Notes under the pieces: generated by a model
What the model saw: the letters and a program-made list of their open reading frames with translations, nothing else
What the model was told of the DNA's origin: nothing
Databases searched by the model: none
NCBI GenBank assembly: GCA_019351995.1
Contig: JABBOD010000032.1
Location: forward strand, 1-34,618
Length of the DNA: 34,618 bases
Direction of reading: 5' to 3'
From: Acidobacteriota bacterium
GTDB lineage: Bacteria; Actinomycetota; Actinomycetes; Actinomycetales; Microbacteriaceae
Translations under genes and position numbers: made by a program
Part shown: piece by piece, positions 1 through 7,067 of the stretch
How the letters are laid out: each line of letters begins with the position of its first letter
How positions within the stretch are numbered: position 1 is the stretch's first letter

Positions 1-77
1 CGACGGTTCGCAACGCGGACTGCCCGGACGATCACGCTGATCACGATCACGACAATGCAGATGATCAGCCAGGTCAT
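1..77 (-). CDS. N-terminal fragment of a small membrane protein (runs off the window)
   Basis: An ATG at 77 on the minus strand opens a frame that stays open to the window edge (25 codons). The visible residues are almost wholly hydrophobic (MTWLIICIVVIVISVIV) followed by Arg-rich RAVRVANR, the pattern of a single N-terminal membrane anchor with a positive cytoplasmic flank. A purine-rich GGGGGA lies 8-13 bases upstream and could serve as ribosome binding site. The family cannot be named from so few residues, and a chance ORF is possible. Confidence 0.4.
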   Translation of the reverse strand, partial: MTWLIICIVVIVISVIVRAVRVANR

Positions 78-164
78 CGGATTGGTCCCCCACTGGCCAC
101 AGTGGCCCTTGGATAGCCTTCAACTGTCATGGCGTCACGCTAACAGCGCCGTGGATCGGAGCCC

Positions 165-182
165 ATGGGGACCACTCCCCAT
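165..182. promoter_or_regulatory. Inverted repeat ATGGGGA-N4-TCCCCAT
   Basis: Seven-base arms match perfectly around the spacer CCAC. It lies about 90 bases upstream of the minus-strand start at 77. It resembles the GGGAC...CCC boxes found elsewhere in the window, but its G and C triplets are 13 rather than 14 bases apart edge to edge, so I do not count it as one of them. An operator is inferred. Confidence 0.35.
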
Positions 183-193
183 CTAGCAGGAGT

Positions 194-205
194 ACGGTGC
201 ACCGT
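194..205. promoter_or_regulatory. Perfect 12-bp palindrome ACGGTGCACCGT
   Basis: A perfect 12-bp palindrome in an intergenic region, 12 bases from the inverted repeat at 165-182. It could bind a dimeric regulator of the minus-strand gene starting at 77. The regulator family is unknown. Confidence 0.3.
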
Positions 206-552
206 TTGTTCTCCCTCGCGAAATATGTCCACGCGCGCTTGAGGATCTCGTTCTCGACCGCACCAACTGCCCAGGCTCCGCCAGTCATCGGCGATTATGA
301 GAGGAGCGATGTCTCGGCTCGTGACGTTGCGCAGCTGATGAAGTCCTTTAGCAAGGGGTGCTGTTAGCGAAAGTCAGGTCATTCGGGTACTGGATGGGCT
401 TCGTGTCCCACGCGCACATGCGCCTTCGATCACCAACTCTCTAGGTGGGCTGGAGACCGCCCAGTGACTTATGGTCCGAGATGCTCAAGGAAAGAGTGCA
501 AGTATTCGTATCCCCAAAGGGAGGTCCGCGCATGCCCCGCTGGCGGTGGCAC

Positions 553-1092
553 TCAGCCCCGCGCTGAGGCTCCCGTCGCTTCTCCTATGCTCGCGCCCCA
601 TGCGCGGGCGCGGGTGAGTTCGCCTTCGTCGAGCACGGTCTCTTTCGACACGAGGAAGCTTGCCGCCGGGAACACCGCGCGCGAGCCGCGCTTCTTAAGT
701 TCGCGCTCGATGTGGCTGGAGGCGGCTCCGGCGAGGATTCGCGCGATATCCGCCCGCGTATCGAATGCCGCACACAGAGCCGGAACCGTCTCGAGGCTGT
801 CGATCCACTCGCGCACGCCAGTACCGGGGGCCGCGGGCTCGAGGCTCAAGCCCTTGGTCGGGTCGTTTGCCCAGCTTCGGGCTTCCTCCCGTGAGACCGG
901 CCGGCTCAGGCCGTGCACGTGGGTCGGGCCACCGACGACCAGGAGGTTCGCGGATTCCGCTGCATCCTTCGCCCCTGCATCGTTGACGTTCACCGTGAGT
1001 ACCGGACCGTAGGAGGCAAGCCCCTCGGCGATCGCTGAGGCAACCTGACGCGTGTTGCCGAACATGGACTCGAATACGACGACAGCGGTCAT
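553..1092 (-). CDS. Flavodoxin-like FMN-binding protein
   Basis: A 179-residue protein of flavodoxin length. The N-terminus has the beta-strand plus phosphate-binding loop of the family (VVVFESMFGNTRQVA, residues 4-18), where the S/T-x-F/Y-G-N-T pattern holds the FMN phosphate. A later VVGGPTHVHGLSRP segment (about 52-65) matches the second flavin loop. It should carry one or two electrons between redox enzymes in the cytoplasm; partners are unknown. The start overlaps the stop of the upstream membrane-protein gene by four bases (ATGA), so the pair is translationally coupled. The unit lies downstream of a perfect DosR-like box at 1653-1667, which suggests induction under oxygen limitation. 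Confidence 0.85.
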   Translation of the reverse strand: MTAVVVFESMFGNTRQVASAIAEGLASYGPVLTVNVNDAGAKDAAESANLLVVGGPTHVHGLSRPVSREEARSWANDPTKGLSLEPAAPGTGVREWIDSLETVPALCAAFDTRADIARILAGAASSHIERELKKRGSRAVFPAASFLVSKETVLDEGELTRARAWGASIGEATGASARG

Positions 1093-1586
1093 GCTGGTGC
1101 CTTCTTCTCTGAAACTGAGGGAGTTGTTGCGACCGTTCCATGACGTGTGGCGTGTGGAGGTGCGCCTTTGCGTCGCATCCGCCAGACTTGCGCGGCAGCG
1201 AGGATGGCGAGAAGAAGGCCATCAAGCACAATCCCGGCGGCAGCGAATTGCGCGTTCATGATCACTGCGGGCAAGGACAGGATGACGCCGCCAAGGGTCA
1301 GCCACCACCAGATTCCCCGGCCGATGATCAGCGCAATCCCGGCTGCGGTGAATACCGCGGCGGCCGCCAGCCATTGTGTTCCCGCGGCTACCGTGACCCA
1401 TGGTGGAGCGCTCGGCAGCATGTCGCCGTAGTGGAGATCACCGACCTGTCCAAGTCGCCACAACAAACTTGTGCCGATGAGATGAAGCAACCCATGGCCG
1501 ACGATCACGACACCGGCCGCGAGGCGAACCAGCGTTGGCACACTGTGGGTCTGCGAGGCAGATGCCCCAATCGGTCGAGCGCTCAC
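1089..1586 (-). CDS. Four-helix membrane protein of unknown function
   Basis: A 165-residue protein with about four hydrophobic segments: VRLAAGVVIVGHGLLHLIG near the N-terminus, WVTVAAGTQWLAAAAVF, ALIIGRGIWWWLTLGGVIL, and AAAGIVLDGLLLAILAAAQV, ending in an Arg/Lys-rich tail. The layout recalls DoxX-like small membrane proteins, but I cannot assign a family. The GTG start at 1586 was chosen because GGGAG sits 7 bases before it; the longer ATG frame from 1631 lacks such a site. It overlaps the flavodoxin start by four bases, forming a two-gene operon. A perfect GGGACCTTCGGCCCT palindrome lies 67 bases upstream. Function is unknown; a role near a membrane redox carrier is only a guess. Confidence 0.75.
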   Translation of the reverse strand: MSARPIGASASQTHSVPTLVRLAAGVVIVGHGLLHLIGTSLLWRLGQVGDLHYGDMLPSAPPWVTVAAGTQWLAAAAVFTAAGIALIIGRGIWWWLTLGGVILSLPAVIMNAQFAAAGIVLDGLLLAILAAAQVWRMRRKGAPPHATRHGTVATTPSVSEKKAPA

Positions 1587-1652
1587 GTCGTGACTCCCTA
1601 GGCAGCGCAACTGCTGGCTGTCCCATTCCACTTCATCAGCTGAACGATGGTC

Positions 1653-1667
1653 AGGGCCGAAGGTCCC
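1653..1667 (-). promoter_or_regulatory. DosR-like operator GGGACCTTCGGCCCT
   Basis: Read on the minus strand, this is a perfect match to the GGGAC-YTTNG-GCCCT type palindrome recognised by DosR/DevR response regulators in mycobacteria. It ends 67 bases before the GTG start of the membrane-protein/flavodoxin operon, a normal distance for an activator site. It is the best copy of a motif repeated upstream of most stress genes in the window. Confidence 0.7.
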
Positions 1668-1991
1668 CCACGAACACGCTCAGCCGGTCAGCGATGAGGT
1701 TGACCTTGGTGAGGACCGGAAGCGCCAAGGAGTCACCTCAACCTTCAGCAGTCGCTCCCGGTCAGCGGGGTTGTCGGGTGAGGTTGCCATTGGTCGATCG
1801 AACTGTCGTGGTTAGCCCCAGCCGCGGGCTCCGGCCGGTGTTGGAAACATAATGGGTCACATGACAGGTTCGCTGCTGGGCTGGGTCTCCGCCCGGTTCG
1901 GGCAAGGTGAGGTCCGTGCTCGGGTATGCAACCGTCCGGGCCTGCTGCGGCTAACTCCGGGCGCTAATGCGTCGACGGGGGGAGATATTGC
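1668..1991. other. Intergenic stretch upstream of the lipoprotein gene
   Basis: No supported gene. It contains an imperfect nested repeat (AGGTTGA at 1697-1703, CCTTGG at 1704-1709, CCAAGG at 1725-1730, TCAACCT at 1738-1744) whose arms do not share one centre, so it may be a decayed regulatory site. The last bases carry the GGGGGAGA ribosome binding site of the gene at 1992. Confidence 0.4.
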
Positions 1992-2750
1992 ATGACCAGA
2001 GCGCGTTTGCGGGTCGCCGTAGCCGCGCTGATCGCGGTGGTGGTGGCGGCTGTGTGCGGATGCACCTCGTCGGCTCCGCACAGAACGCCGCCTATCGCGA
2101 GTGCTTCGGCTAGCGGGCCCGGCCTCCTGCCCGCGACCGCACTGTTTCGGATTACGGCTACGGCGAGGGCGCAGAATGGTGCGGTAGCGGATCTGGTCGA
2201 GACTGTCTTCCAACCTGTCGTACCGACCGCGGTGGATACCGCTCTCCTGGATTCCCAATGCAATTACCCGGGCGTTCAGAGCCTGGAGGGTCAGCCGAGT
2301 TGGGAGTCCGTCTATCCTCGCCCACTGTTCGTGGTTACGACGATCACGTCGGCTGTGCGTGCTGGCTCGCCAGCTTGGTCGCCCGATGATGAGGTGATCT
2401 TCTACTTTCTGGGGATCGCCGCATATTCTGGCTCGTTCGCCGGATTTGAGGCGTATTGCGCCCCCGGGATTGTGCGTGTTCCCGGCCGGATTCATGGAGT
2501 TGCTCCGGTTCCCGGAGCCGACCCGGTCGGTGGGGCCTCCGGTTGGGCCAGTGAAATCGGCTCCTATGGATTCGATGGAGGTCGCAACGATCCGGTGGCT
2601 CCCGTGGTTGGCGGCACGGCGATCGTGTCCGACTGCGCTATCCAGCTGAGCGCCGCCGCAAAAGCCGCGAGCCCCGTCGCGGCTGCCTGGGCCACCCAGC
2701 CGTTCGTCCTGGTCGATGGCTGTCGCTTCAGTGACCCGAACCTCGCCTAA
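1992..2750 (+). CDS. Secreted lipoprotein of unknown function
   Basis: A 252-residue protein with a classic lipoprotein signal: Arg-rich n-region (MTRARLR), hydrophobic core (VAVAALIAVVVAAV) and a lipobox ending at Cys24 (VCGC), so the mature protein should be tethered to the outer face of the membrane. The rest is low-complexity Ala/Pro/Gly-rich sequence with five or so further Cys residues that could form disulfides. I recognise no domain. The start has a strong GGGGGAGA site 6 bases upstream. Its neighbours on both sides are on the opposite strand, so it is monocistronic. Confidence 0.75.
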   Translation: MTRARLRVAVAALIAVVVAAVCGCTSSAPHRTPPIASASASGPGLLPATALFRITATARAQNGAVADLVETVFQPVVPTAVDTALLDSQCNYPGVQSLEGQPSWESVYPRPLFVVTTITSAVRAGSPAWSPDDEVIFYFLGIAAYSGSFAGFEAYCAPGIVRVPGRIHGVAPVPGADPVGGASGWASEIGSYGFDGGRNDPVAPVVGGTAIVSDCAIQLSAAAKAASPVAAAWATQPFVLVDGCRFSDPNLA

Positions 2751-2804
2751 CTCACGCGAGAGAACGCCCCCAGATCACGGCCGCGTTGCGAAGCTCGGCT
2801 TCGG

Positions 2805-3857
2805 CTATTGGTGAGGATCGAGGCCTCGGCGTAGTTCTTCGAGAACGGCGTCGGCGTCGTCGTGGTGTGCGAGTTGGCTTGCTTGTCCGAGCCAGAGTGA
2901 TTGCAGTTCGCCCACTCCGCGGGTGCCTGCCTCGGAGCGGAATTGCCCGGTGAGCCAGTTCTGTGCGGGGAACGGGGCGATTGCGTCGGCGGCCTCGATG
3001 GTGCGGGTGGCTCGATTCGGGGCTCCCCGCGCGAGCCGTCCGCTCATTGCTCGGGTGAGGATGCTGCCGTGTGCGGGGGTGTTGACGATCGCTTGGCGGT
3101 GGGCATTGTTGGCGGCGGACTGGTGGGTGGCCAGGAACGCGGTGCCGACCTGCACACCTTCCGCGCCGAGCGCGAATGCGGCCGCGACACCGCGCCGGTC
3201 GGCGATGCCGCCGGCCGCGATCACCGGCACGCTGACCGCGTCGACGACTTGCGGCACGAGCGCGAAGGTGCCGACCAGGGATTGCTCGGCCGGCTCGAGG
3301 AACGAAACCCGGTGCCCGGCGGCCTCCGCACCAGTGGCCACGATCATGTCCACTCCGCCCGCCTGCAACGCGATGGCCTCGTCGACCGTGGTCGCCGTTC
3401 CGATGACGGTGGTGCCGCGTTCGTGGGCGCGGACGATCACGTTCGCGGGCGGGACGCCGTAGACGAAGCTGATCGCCGCCGGCGCCAGTTCCAGTACCGT
3501 GTCGATCTGTTCATCGAAGGAGGGCAGGTAGCGGTCGGGCGGTTCGGGCAGGGGCAGGCCAAGTTCGGTGAAGAACTCCGCGACCGCGGCACGCGCCCGG
3601 GTGAACTCGGTCTCGCTCGGATCGCGTTCGGTGCCGGTCGGCAGCCACAGGTTCAGGGCGTATGGCTGGTCGGTGGCGGCCAGTAGTTGCGCATTGGTGT
3701 CCCGGATGCGATCGGGCGTGTAGCCGTAGAGGCCGTAGGAACCCAGCCCGCCGCCGGTGCTGACCGTCGCGGTCAACTCGACGGAGGAGAGCCCGCCGAA
3801 GGGCCCGAGGAGGATGGGTAGCTCGATGCCGAGTCGACGGCTGACTCGATCGCTCAT
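2805..3857 (-). CDS. Nitronate monooxygenase (2-nitropropane dioxygenase family)
   Basis: A 350-residue TIM-barrel flavoprotein of the NMO/2-nitropropane dioxygenase family, which oxidises alkyl nitronates using FMN. Diagnostic segments are the N-terminal IELPILLGPFGG, the flavin and catalytic-loop motif GAEAAGHRVSF, where the family usually has GxEAGGH with the catalytic His, and the phosphate-binding stretch IAAGGIADRRGVAAAFALGA. The start was placed at the ATG at 3857, preceded by GGGGGAC; this overlaps the stop of the zinc-ribbon gene by four bases, whereas the longer frame would add ten residues without a site. It is third in an operon with the DUF488 and zinc-ribbon genes. Substrate is unknown. 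Confidence 0.88.
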   Translation of the reverse strand: MSDRVSRRLGIELPILLGPFGGLSSVELTATVSTGGGLGSYGLYGYTPDRIRDTNAQLLAATDQPYALNLWLPTGTERDPSETEFTRARAAVAEFFTELGLPLPEPPDRYLPSFDEQIDTVLELAPAAISFVYGVPPANVIVRAHERGTTVIGTATTVDEAIALQAGGVDMIVATGAEAAGHRVSFLEPAEQSLVGTFALVPQVVDAVSVPVIAAGGIADRRGVAAAFALGAEGVQVGTAFLATHQSAANNAHRQAIVNTPAHGSILTRAMSGRLARGAPNRATRTIEAADAIAPFPAQNWLTGQFRSEAGTRGVGELQSLWLGQASQLAHHDDADAVLEELRRGLDPHQ

Positions 3858-4042
3858 GCGTCCCCCGGCGATCGGGTAACACCGCAACGCCAGCAGGGGG
3901 CGGCAGGGTTCTCGTTGAGGGCACCGCAGTCGGGGCAGACCTGGGGGAGCCAGCAGGCGGCGTCCCCGCCCTCGGCGTCGTGAGCGGCGGCCCCGGATGT
4001 CGGGGGAGTGGGGTTCGGGTCGGGCGTGGGCCGGTTCGGCAT
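3854..4042 (-). CDS. Small zinc-ribbon protein
   Basis: A 62-residue protein with a Pro-rich N-terminal half and a C-terminal ribbon of four cysteines, C36-x2-C39 (CPDCG) and C50-x2-C53 (CWRCG), expected to bind one zinc. The gene sits between DUF488 and the nitronate monooxygenase, with its start two bases after the DUF488 stop and its stop overlapping the monooxygenase start by four bases. The AAGGAG ribosome binding site lies within the last DUF488 codons. The tight coupling supports a real gene despite its size. Its role is unknown; it could be a metal or protein-interaction accessory. Confidence 0.7.
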   Translation of the reverse strand: MPNRPTPDPNPTPPTSGAAAHDAEGGDAACWLPQVCPDCGALNENPAAPCWRCGVTRSPGDA

Positions 4043-4044
4043 GA

Positions 4045-4419
4045 TTACTCCTTTCGATCGCCGTGCGGACGGAGGTAGTCGCGGAGCACTGCGGCGTGGT
4101 TCACGTTCTGGTCACGCGCCGCATACACCAAGGTCACCCGGGGATGCTGCTCCAGCGACTCCCTCAGCTCGTCGACGGCGGGATTGCGGTTCAACTCAGC
4201 ACGGTAGCGGCGGGTGAACTCGTCCAGTTCAGCCGGGTCGTGACCCCACCACGTGCGCAGCTGCGGACTCGGCGCGATGTCTTTGAGCCAGGCGTCCAGC
4301 TCGGCACGGTCACGGGAAACCCCGCGCGGCCAGAGCCGGTCGACGAGCACCCGGTAACCGTCGTCCGGGGTCGGCGGATCGTAGACCCGCTTGATCAGCA
4401 CCTCTGCCACCTTCGCCAC
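4045..4419 (-). CDS. DUF488 family protein (YeaO-like)
   Basis: A 124-residue protein matching the DUF488/YeaO family throughout: N-terminal IKRVYDPPTPDDGYRVLVDR, then LWPRGVSRDRAELDAW, WWGHDPAELDEFTRRYRAEL, and a C-terminal VTLVYAARDQNVNHAAVL. The biochemical role of the family is not established. It is the first gene of an operon with the zinc-ribbon protein and nitronate monooxygenase. No clear operator was seen in the short upstream gap. Confidence 0.85.
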   Translation of the reverse strand: MAKVAEVLIKRVYDPPTPDDGYRVLVDRLWPRGVSRDRAELDAWLKDIAPSPQLRTWWGHDPAELDEFTRRYRAELNRNPAVDELRESLEQHPRVTLVYAARDQNVNHAAVLRDYLRPHGDRKE

Positions 4420-4472
4420 TCTCCGCGTTCAGTTTTCGACGACGTCGATCAGAACGGGGTGCGCCGTGGCCG

Positions 4473-4793
4473 TCACGATACCGGTCCCAGATGTTCGCTC
4501 ACTAGGGGCGTGTCAACGTCGATTCGCCCGGTTTTCGCTGCGCCCCCTGGGGAGCCCAGCGGCTCCGACCGGCCGGGCAGGGTGTCGGTGAAGAAGCGCG
4601 CGTTGTCGGTCTGGTACTCGGCCCACTGTTCGGGGAGATCGTCCTGGTAGAAAATCGCCTCCACCGGCAGACCGGTTCGCATGCGCCGCAGTCGATGCAC
4701 TCGTCGGGGTGGATATAGAGGGCACGTTCGCCTTGAAGTGAAGCACCCCGGGTGTGATGCCGCATCCTTTTGTGTTGGAAGGATGTACGTCAT
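4473..4793 (-). pseudogene. Broken 7Fe/8Fe-type ferredoxin gene (FdxA family)
   Basis: The start (MTYIL at 4793) and the C-terminal half ([18 protein letters not shown], then [10 protein letters not shown]) are in one frame, while the central cluster-binding segment ([20 protein letters not shown] plus VCR) is in another. In intact actinobacterial ferredoxins these join as ...[15 protein letters not shown]. Here a single C appears to be missing in TGC-CGG near 4665, where TGC-CCG is expected, shifting the frame. The region coding the first CxxxCP motif is also scrambled and about eight codons short, so two lesions separate it from function. No intact copy is present in the window. Confidence 0.75.
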
Positions 4794-4886
4794 TGGCGCC
4801 CAACACATTCCTCACACATTCACGTGAGATGGAGCGAAGTTGAGCGAAGTCGTCGGCTTCAACTCCCTAGGATTTCATTGAGTTTT

Positions 4887-4923
4887 CGACCTCGCCGGGA
4901 TTCGAACCGCCAAGAAGAGGTCG
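4887..4923 (-). other. Hairpin containing a tRNA T-loop consensus
   Basis: On the minus strand CGACCTC and GAGGTCG form a perfect 7-bp stem around a 23-base loop that includes GGTTCGAATCCC, the invariant T-loop/B-box sequence of tRNAs. D and anticodon arms are absent, so it is not a functional tRNA. It looks like the 3' end of a tRNA gene left after rearrangement. Confidence 0.4.
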
Positions 4924-5024
4924 GCGGTCGGAAGCAGTCCAACTCACGACCAACTCACGTCGTGGGCGGGTTCGTGGAGGTATCGGGTGTCAGCCGGGCG
5001 TCGGCGGTTGGGCGTCAAATGCCC

Positions 5025-5206
5025 GGAAATACGGGGGAGTTGGAGAGAGTCGGGACGAAGCGGTAGGCGGAAGAACGCGTGACCTCCTCCCAGTGGGCTC
5101 CGGGTTCAAGTCCCGGGGGTGTAGGAAGAGCCCCGTAATCTCTCGCCAGATTCGGGGCTTTCCTCTTCCGGGGCCGTTTGGGGCCAACTCGCGACCGACT
5201 CACGTG
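5025..5206 (+). repeat. Degenerate direct repeat A (partner of 18482-18663)
   Basis: By eye this segment aligns along its whole length with 18482-18663 in the same orientation, at roughly 70 percent identity. Shared blocks include GGAAAT-CGGGGGAGTTGG, GACGAAG, GTGGGCTCC, GGGTGTAGGAA and CCAACTC-CGACCGAC. This copy contains a perfect 17-base tRNA T-arm (5100-5116: stem CCGGG/CCCGG, loop TTCAAGT), but no matching 5' acceptor strand exists, so it is not a complete tRNA. The last 22 bases (5184-5205) recur at 4939-4960. Confidence 0.6.
5129..5159. terminator. Strong intrinsic terminator-like hairpin
   Basis: AGCCCCGTAATCT pairs with AGATTCGGGGCT with one bulged base and a six-base loop, followed by TTTCCTCTT on the plus strand. 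It lies directly after the T-arm-like element, as a terminator follows a tRNA gene. It also lies beyond the 3' end of the SulP gene, whose transcript would read into it from the right. Confidence 0.6.
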
Positions 5207-5370
5207 GCGTCCAATGCCGGCTCAGCCCGCCGGAGATCCGCGAACAGCTCTTCCAACTGGCCTGCATTGAAGTCGTGCACGGCCTCCACGCGGCACGGGT
5301 CGCCACGGGTCTCCCGACCGCATCGCCGAGTGCTTCAAGGTTTCCATCGAGCACTCGGTGTTGTTCGTGG

Positions 5371-6903
5371 CTACGCATCGCTCGAACTGAGCTGACCGCT
5401 GAGTCGGTCGTGGAAGCGCGTCGATGCGTCGTTCATTCCTTCGATCTCGACCGATTTGTTGCGGCGGGAGTACCGAGTTGTGATGGCGTCGAGCGCGGCA
5501 ACGGTGGAGGCATCCCAGATGTGGGAGCCGCTCAGGTCGATGCGGATGCGGTCAGGGTCGCCGGCATAGTCGAAGTGGTGAGCGAGGTCATTGCTGGTGG
5601 CGAAGAAGAGCTCGCCCTCCACACGATAAACCGCGTGAGTCTCGTCCCGAGAGACCCTGGTGACGGTGGCGAAGCGCGCCACGCGTCGGGCGAAGACCAC
5701 CATCGCGACGATCACGCCCACGACGACTCCGATGGACAGGTTGTTGGTCGCGACCACCACGACCACGGTGATGACCATGACGACGGTCTCGCCGAGCGGC
5801 ATCCGCCTCAGGGTGGCCGGGCGGATGCTGTGCCAATCGAATGTTCCGACACAGACCATGATCATCACAGCGACGAGCGCGGCCATGGGGATCGCGGAGA
5901 CGAACTCGTGCATCGCGACGATGAGGATGAGCAGGAACACGCCCGCACTGAAGGTCGACAGACGCGACCTCGCTCCGGATTCGCGCACGTTGATCATCGT
6001 CTGCCCGATCATGCCGCAGCCCCCCATCCCGCCGAAAAGTCCGGTGACGACCTGGGCGATGCCCTGACCGATGCCCTCGCGAGTCTTCGATGACCCACTC
6101 TCGGTGATCTCGTCGACGAGCTTGGCGGTCATCAGAGATTCCGCCAATCCGACCAGTGCGGCGGCGAGGGCATAGGGGCCGATGATGCCCAAGGTGGCGA
6201 GGGTCAGGGGCACATGGGGCACGACCAGGCCAGGCAGCCCAGACGGGATGGTGCCTTCGTTTCCGACGGTCGGGACGGCGAGTCCCCCGACGAACACGAT
6301 CGTGCTGACGACCACGATGGCCACCAGCGGAGCGGGGACTGCCGTCGATATACGCGGAAAGAACACGATGATCGCAACACCGAGAGCGACGAGCGGGAAC
6401 ACCAGCGCGGGGACACCGATCAGATGCGGCAGCTGGGCGATGAAGATGAGGATGGCAAGCGCGTTGACGAATCCGACCATCACACTCCGCGGGATGAAGC
6501 GCATCAGCTTCGCGAAGCCAACAGCACCGAGAACGATCTGGATGATGCCAGCCAGCAGCACGGTCGCCACCAGATAGTCGATGCCGTGCTGCCTGGCCAC
6601 GGGAGCGACGACGAGGGCGATCGCACCCGTGGCCGCGCTGATCATGGCACGGCGACTTCCGACGATCGAGATCACGATCGCCATGGTCACCGACGAATAC
6701 AGGCCGACGCTCGGAGACACCCCAGCGACGATCGAGAACGAGATCGCCTCGGGAATTAAGGCGAGCCCGACAACGAGCCCGGCGAGCAACTCACGCGTGA
6801 GAAGTCGTGGCCGGCGGATGACGTCGATGACCCGTGCGCCATCGTCATCGGTGGGCACGCCGACGGTCGCGGCAAGGACGAGCTGTTTGAAGCTCGAAGG
6901 CAT
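5371..6903 (-). CDS. SulP-family anion transporter with STAS domain
   Basis: A 510-residue SulP/SLC26 permease, a family that carries sulfate, bicarbonate or other anions. The N-terminal part holds ten or more hydrophobic spans, with the family segment LIPEAISFSIVAGVSPSVGLYSS in the first transport helices and FGGMGGCGMIGQTMIN in the core domain. Residues from about 420 form the cytoplasmic STAS domain (YRVEGELFFATSND...IDLSGSHIWDASTVAALD). The start at 6903 was chosen because GGGAG lies 7 bases before that ATG; the upstream ATG at 6924 has no such site. It diverges from the MerR gene, with the MerR operator between them, so it is the likely target. Substrate cannot be told from sequence; bicarbonate or sulfate are the main options. 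Confidence 0.88.
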   Translation of the reverse strand: MPSSFKQLVLAATVGVPTDDDGARVIDVIRRPRLLTRELLAGLVVGLALIPEAISFSIVAGVSPSVGLYSSVTMAIVISIVGSRRAMISAATGAIALVVAPVARQHGIDYLVATVLLAGIIQIVLGAVGFAKLMRFIPRSVMVGFVNALAILIFIAQLPHLIGVPALVFPLVALGVAIIVFFPRISTAVPAPLVAIVVVSTIVFVGGLAVPTVGNEGTIPSGLPGLVVPHVPLTLATLGIIGPYALAAALVGLAESLMTAKLVDEITESGSSKTREGIGQGIAQVVTGLFGGMGGCGMIGQTMINVRESGARSRLSTFSAGVFLLILIVAMHEFVSAIPMAALVAVMIMVCVGTFDWHSIRPATLRRMPLGETVVMVITVVVVVATNNLSIGVVVGVIVAMVVFARRVARFATVTRVSRDETHAVYRVEGELFFATSNDLAHHFDYAGDPDRIRIDLSGSHIWDASTVAALDAITTRYSRRNKSVEIEGMNDASTRFHDRLSGQLSSSDA

Positions 6904-7018
6904 AGGACTACTCCCAACAAGCACCAGCGCGCTCTGTCATCGATGAAAACGTGTGCAGCAGCGCACGGGCACGCGGCGCGGCGACCGGAGAGAATGGTGG
7001 CGGGACGTGTTGCGTGCG

Positions 7019-7050
7019 GTGAAACCCTACCCTAACGTGAGGGTAAGGTT
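7019..7050 (+). promoter_or_regulatory. MerR-type promoter and operator
   Basis: A dyad AACCCTACCCT (7023-7033) and AGGGTAAGGTT (7040-7050) matches at 10 of 11 positions around a 6-base centre. Candidate promoter elements GTGAAA (-35, 7019-7024) and TAAGGT (-10, 7044-7049) are 19 bp apart, the overlong spacing typical of promoters that MerR-family proteins untwist on activation. The dyad falls largely in the spacer. It lies 18 bases before the MerR gene and 119 bases before the SulP start, so one site could control both. Confidence 0.6.
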
Positions 7051-7067
7051 CGGCGGGAGGGAATGCG

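Larger units (their letters stand above)
78..552. other. Intergenic stretch without a convincing gene
   Basis: No frame on either strand has both a plausible start with ribosome binding site and coding character. It holds two palindromes (165-182 and 194-205) and a CCACTG-GCCA-CAGTGG inverted repeat near 91-106, just upstream of the partial minus-strand gene. These may be control sites for that gene. Confidence 0.5.
4816..5370. other. Gene-free stretch with tRNA-arm debris and repeats
   Basis: No supported coding region. It contains a hairpin enclosing a T-loop consensus (4887-4923), a copy of the CCAACTC-rich motif at 4939-4960, repeat A (5025-5206) with a perfect T-arm at 5100-5116, and a strong terminator hairpin (5129-5159). 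The mixture looks like the remains of integration at or near tRNA genes. Confidence 0.5.

Noticed and set aside
165..182. Counting the ATGGGGA inverted repeat as a DosR-like box
   Set aside because: The spacing between the G and C triplets is one base short of the other boxes.
1697..1744. MerR-type operator between the flavodoxin operon and the lipoprotein gene
   Set aside because: The nested arms (AGGTTGA/TCAACCT and CCTTGG/CCAAGG) do not share a centre, and no MerR gene is adjacent.
5030..5124. Complete tRNA gene ending at the T-arm 5100-5116
   Set aside because: The T-arm is perfect, but no 5' acceptor strand pairing with GGGTGTA, no D-arm and no anticodon arm could be found.
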